From Labilibaculum sp. DW002 (GTDB lineage: Bacteria > Bacteroidota > Bacteroidia > Bacteroidales > Marinifilaceae): a DNA stretch of 64,000 nucleotides. Each line of letters opens with the position of its first letter. Position 1 is the stretch's first letter. The stretch covers positions 2,578,987 through 2,642,986 of the forward strand of contig NZ_JAKJSC010000001.1 in the NCBI RefSeq assembly GCF_029029525.1, written 5' to 3'. Below the pieces are notes generated by a model. It worked only from the letters and a program-made list of their open reading frames with translations. It was not told the origin of the DNA and searched no databases. Shown here piece after piece: positions 63,101 through 64,000 of this stretch. A program made the translations under genes and the position numbers.

Positions 63101-63423
63101 ACATATAATGAAATCTCAACATCAGTAAAAGTCGAAATATCAATAGAAAAGGTTTTCCAAATGGCTTCACCATCACAATCCTTTGCTTCTAAGCGTCCTC
63201 CGCTTGTTGAAATCACTTTTATGTAATCGCTCTCATCAGTCAAAGAACAATTCTCTGTACTTAAAGTCCAGTCAATAATTCCTGCCATATCGGAACCACC
63301 GCCCCAATAACCTTTCCCTGTTTCTTCAGCAAAATTATCCCTCCAAACATCTTCCGCATACAACCAACTACTGTTCAACAGGAAAACCATTAAAAACAAT
63401 TTAACGCAAAGAGTTTTTTTCAT
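57121..63423 (-). CDS. Giant secreted protein with lamin-tail and repeated beta-sandwich domains
   Basis: The product has 2100 residues and a signal peptide (1-23). The N-terminal about 1000 residues hold three diverged copies of a beta-rich unit (around 200-470, 480-760 and 770-990), each with an F-K/Q-I-x(2)-...-L-S-x-I/L-x-N-x(2)-F/L pattern. A lectin-like beta region follows (about 990-1190). Then come three lamin-tail (LTD) modules at about 1298, 1559 and 1826 with the E-I-M/V-x(3)-P motif. The C-terminus has a FlgD-like fold (FSPDNDGINDRLMI). Such proteins are usually exported and surface-bound. No clear T9SS sorting sequence is seen. It stands alone before asd. Confidence 0.85.
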   Translation of the reverse strand: MKKTLCVKLFLMVFLLNSSWLYAEDVWRDNFAEETGKGYWGGGSDMAGIIDWTLSTENCSLTDESDYIKVISTSGGRLEAKDCDGEAIWKTFSIDISTFTDVEISLYVAETGSSTNANKYIKCFYKLDGGDEVPFETNPENIGNWGNTTVSQGELNGSNLQVLVKMNNPNAGDAVYIKDVLISGKPIIPESDKLTQILASQSPIEKINIETTINEPSVAVPFFRFKIEETAEVTDDLPTKISNMAFYNSNPENGMNWNNNIGGIHLFSEENEIVPNIVQHDADSIWMEFLEGQINIPNATSREFELRVYLDTTNPIVDGKNFELYIKESALGFKTFDSGSGFSSQSNKLSSEIHLIDVSASRICFTNLQDTIIRNHQFSISLKAVDNFDNLDVDAEEEVSLSLKNGSGVLESKNEINQLFVKGEICFDSLQYSEVETINLSAKGNVLGEWISNNIVVKNTRQTYVAVDSSYANNRDFSSLRVEQEDALEVYRFTIIDSGQDSLSTILKNIRLIGSDKNQVNWEKSIEKFIIKRDNEVLDGVLDVDDSELTIQFSESEIGREVASELTAAYSILCYLKKGKTIDGEIFQMAIDSLHTQWEVSDKGSGLLPIFESNLLGPEFTLNVEPENMNFTDVPKFINFQEQFELGIELIDRFGNVDSDFDSEIRLSLATGNGEFLSENFNAIKKEVKYVWSDLVYSMAEIFTIQVECDYFPTILSDNISAVDRTSMISSADAIESLELNPLAIDQQNAIAIFSFQIADLGSHDQLSTSLSNLKFYNSYPENYFNWKKHIAGAVLKSSGELIATTNDIEEDYIRFSSSQGVVEVGNGLSKNLTLEIFFRKGNLSDLATLQVEIPSEDHEWKTLENSSALSSEMPKLSSSVYQIQVQASKYAFLAAPFAIVGSQDKFSLRIGACDTHGNIDVDAQEDVNLILDNEIGELLLSEEVKGLENGIAVFDSIQYTGNDNFQIIIDANLVSDTAKIFLGEDELKISDDFETGNLNLWQNTDAWKASSYQAINGDYSLKHNLSSEIGSSHISIPLTDLKPNSGVIQWSFIIRNGDWDPSAGNQFVFHLLMDNSDPEKLTEKYSVGVNLQGSKDLLSFWNANKDEDLKLLFESDLNWNENESIAIQVNYFPEGRWELAYNRLGELDNWLRAGQFYSEVNDTSADWFSGLDFSFESSSRAGYLWFDDLKIKAINTAPFLKFHHLIGQDSIKLIYSEDLDFESLVNKENFIVKRNEQSLSSFDVNKGDANNELILKFEEALLTGEYSFEILNICDLKGAVRDKETFHLNYFAPAKEYDIVINEIMADENPSVGLPEYEYLELYNTTEYPISVEDWKLKVGSKTVILGKDSIPAFEYLLLCSTTAAEQFSEYGNVLGVTSFPGLTNSGTSIEIQSAEEVLIDRVVYSDSWYQDEFKSDGGWSLERIDPLNTCSRNGNWAASESGDCGTPGAENSIYKNNPDNIAPKISEFSILSRLDVLLSLSEYVDTLILKNTDNYTFANNSVSSIELLTSDQLKINFSNPFEDGVNQNLSISGLKDECDNALDTILNFTWHEVHPNDIVINEIMADENPSVGLPEFEYIELYNNTSHSVSIRNWTLKINGKHLHIDAVTVEADSYLILCSNSAVDLFKNYGNVSGLTGFSGLTNSEGTITIESSENVMLDHIQYFSAWHQTVEKENGGWSLERIDPNNTAWQQNNWSSSMDESGGTPGKLNSIDSVNIDLDPPLVLTCNLRYEDCLELVFSEPMDEQSMHDLANFELSDNTSIDKIEQQDSNPLEYHLFCSETLSVNQQYELIISEKVKDLGGNSLEITQYAFWVADEIAEGDVIINEVLFNPYPNGSDYVEIVNVSDKIIDLKDVKLGTRDENYQLMDTLPFSMEYLHPKEYFLITDDTLNVSKNYFTTNSNVFCQAKSLPSFNDEKGRVVLSSKEVIIDDFEYNEEMHFALLASLNGVALERVDPFVETNKESNWQSAAQNIGFGSPGMQNSVFQEAALQTTEVSLSSEVFSPDNDGINDRLMINFKLKEDGYLASIRIYNSLGVEVRKLATNVNLANEDTLFWDGLSSNKMRTPIGVYLVYIELFNLEGDVSSFKLPCVLGGKFK

Positions 63424-63516
63424 GGAAAAATCCTTTTAAATTTGATTCACTTAATTAACCAAAGTGAATTTAACTATAATTAAATTTATAATCAAAATTT
63501 TAAACTGAATTATGTT

Positions 63517-64000
63517 ATGAAGATTGCTGTAGTAGGCGCCACAGGTTTAGTGGGACAAAAAATTCTTGATGTACTGACAGAAAGAAATTTCCCTATTGAT
63601 GAATTGTACCCCGTTGCAAGTGAAAGATCTGTAGGTAAGGAGATTGTATTTAATGGAAAAAAATACAAAGTTATCAGTATGATGGACGCAATTAATTTAA
63701 AACCACAAATTGCAATCTTCTCAGCTGGTGGAGACACCTCTTCAAAATGGGCTCCTGAATTCGAAAAAGCAGGGACTTTCGTTGTTGATAATTCATCAGC
63801 TTGGCGAATGCATCCTGAAAAAAAATTAATCGTTCCGGAAATTAATGCTTCAGAACTTAGTGTTGATGATAAAATTATTGCCAACCCTAACTGTTCAACT
63901 ATACAAATGGTTGTAGCTTTAGCTCCTTTACACAAAAAGTACAAAATTAAACGTTTGATTATTTCAACTTATCAATCGATTAGTGGTACAGGTGTTAAGG
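63517..64000 (+). CDS. asd: Aspartate-semialdehyde dehydrogenase (partial, N-terminal)
   Basis: Asd makes aspartate 4-semialdehyde from aspartyl phosphate, the branch point to lysine/diaminopimelate, threonine and methionine. The gene begins at ATG 63517 and runs off the window. The visible part (161 residues) has the NADP-binding glycine loop VVGATGLVGQKIL and the active-site NPNCST with the catalytic Cys at about residue 128. It starts 93 nt after the giant lamin-tail gene, divergently oriented. The dapD gene of the same pathway is at 24456-25275. Confidence 0.93.
   Translation, partial: MKIAVVGATGLVGQKILDVLTERNFPIDELYPVASERSVGKEIVFNGKKYKVISMMDAINLKPQIAIFSAGGDTSSKWAPEFEKAGTFVVDNSSAWRMHPEKKLIVPEINASELSVDDKIIANPNCSTIQMVVALAPLHKKYKIKRLIISTYQSISGTGVK

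Noticed and set aside
1-64000. CRISPR array, prophage, conjugative element or biosynthetic cluster
   Set aside because: No regularly spaced direct repeats, no phage or transfer genes and no modular synthase genes were found in any part of the window.

Overview
The window looks like chromosomal DNA of a low-GC member of the Bacteroidota, probably a marine Bacteroidales/Marinilabiliales-type bacterium (placement below phylum is a guess). The evidence is Bacteroidota-style promoters (TTG, about 20 bp, then TAnnTTTG), scarce Shine-Dalgarno sequences, many genes ending in A/T-rich intrinsic terminators, an exonuclease-DnaE fusion, a head-GIN-domain protein, CarboxypepD_reg proteins, a giant lamin-tail-domain secreted protein and an alanine-tailed ribosomal protein S16. 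Nothing in it looks like a prophage, integrative element, insertion sequence or CRISPR array. It is mostly housekeeping genome with a few accessory envelope genes.

Layout. 1-7.9 kb: end of an FtsX-like permease, an NTF2-like secreted protein, a GNAT acetyltransferase, inorganic pyrophosphatase, a repeat-filled intergenic region (2.9-3.4 kb), a CPA1 antiporter, a SHOCT-like secreted protein, a YifB/ComM ATPase and GmhA. 8-14.3 kb: a voltage-gated K+ channel with a zinc ribbon, then a small membrane protein, mutL, two rhomboid proteases and an EEP-family phosphatase/nuclease in one direction. 14.3-21 kb (minus strand): a MORN-type lipoprotein, a DUF58 protein, thioredoxin and DnaE. 21.2-33.7 kb: rpsP-rimM, a thioesterase, an adhesin-like protein, tsaC, a 5'-frameshifted dapD, a divergent uracil-DNA glycosylase, a paralogous CarboxypepD_reg pair, cardiolipin synthase, prmC-recX, two LPP20-like lipoproteins and an outer-membrane barrel. 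33.9-41.3 kb: prfB with its programmed frameshift and a decayed copy of that site upstream, arsC-like, an EEP lipoprotein, and mutA-mutB (methylmalonyl-CoA mutase). 41.3-50.7 kb: small membrane proteins, a metallo-beta-lactamase-fold hydrolase, Mpl, a TPR histidine kinase lacking its phosphoacceptor His, an acyl-CoA:carboxylate CoA-transferase and oxyR. 50.9-64 kb: two tRNA-Glu genes, rpsT, radC, upp, folK, sppA, lpxK, a 2100-residue lamin-tail protein and the start of asd.

How the genes fit together. MutA/MutB and the CoA-transferase fit the succinate-propionate (methylmalonyl-CoA) route. GmhA, LpxK, Mpl and cardiolipin synthase serve the envelope. MutL, RecX, RadC, the UDG-like protein and DnaE serve DNA maintenance. 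DapD and Asd are lysine/diaminopimelate enzymes. S16, RimM, S20, PrmC, RF2, TsaC and tRNA-Glu serve translation; PrmC methylates release factors such as the RF2 encoded nearby.

The most interesting unannotated signal is on the minus strand at about 49520-49725. A well-formed promoter stands back to back with the oxyR promoter and is followed by a long hairpin, an AU-rich linker and a GC-rich intrinsic terminator. Together they predict a small RNA of about 170 nt transcribed divergently from oxyR. That is the same arrangement as E. coli oxyS/oxyR, although the sequence itself has no resemblance that I can see. Other points worth attention are the decayed duplicate of the prfB frameshift site, the one-base frameshift near the dapD start, the H-to-N kinase, and two related 28-nt palindromes, one of them between mutA and mutB.
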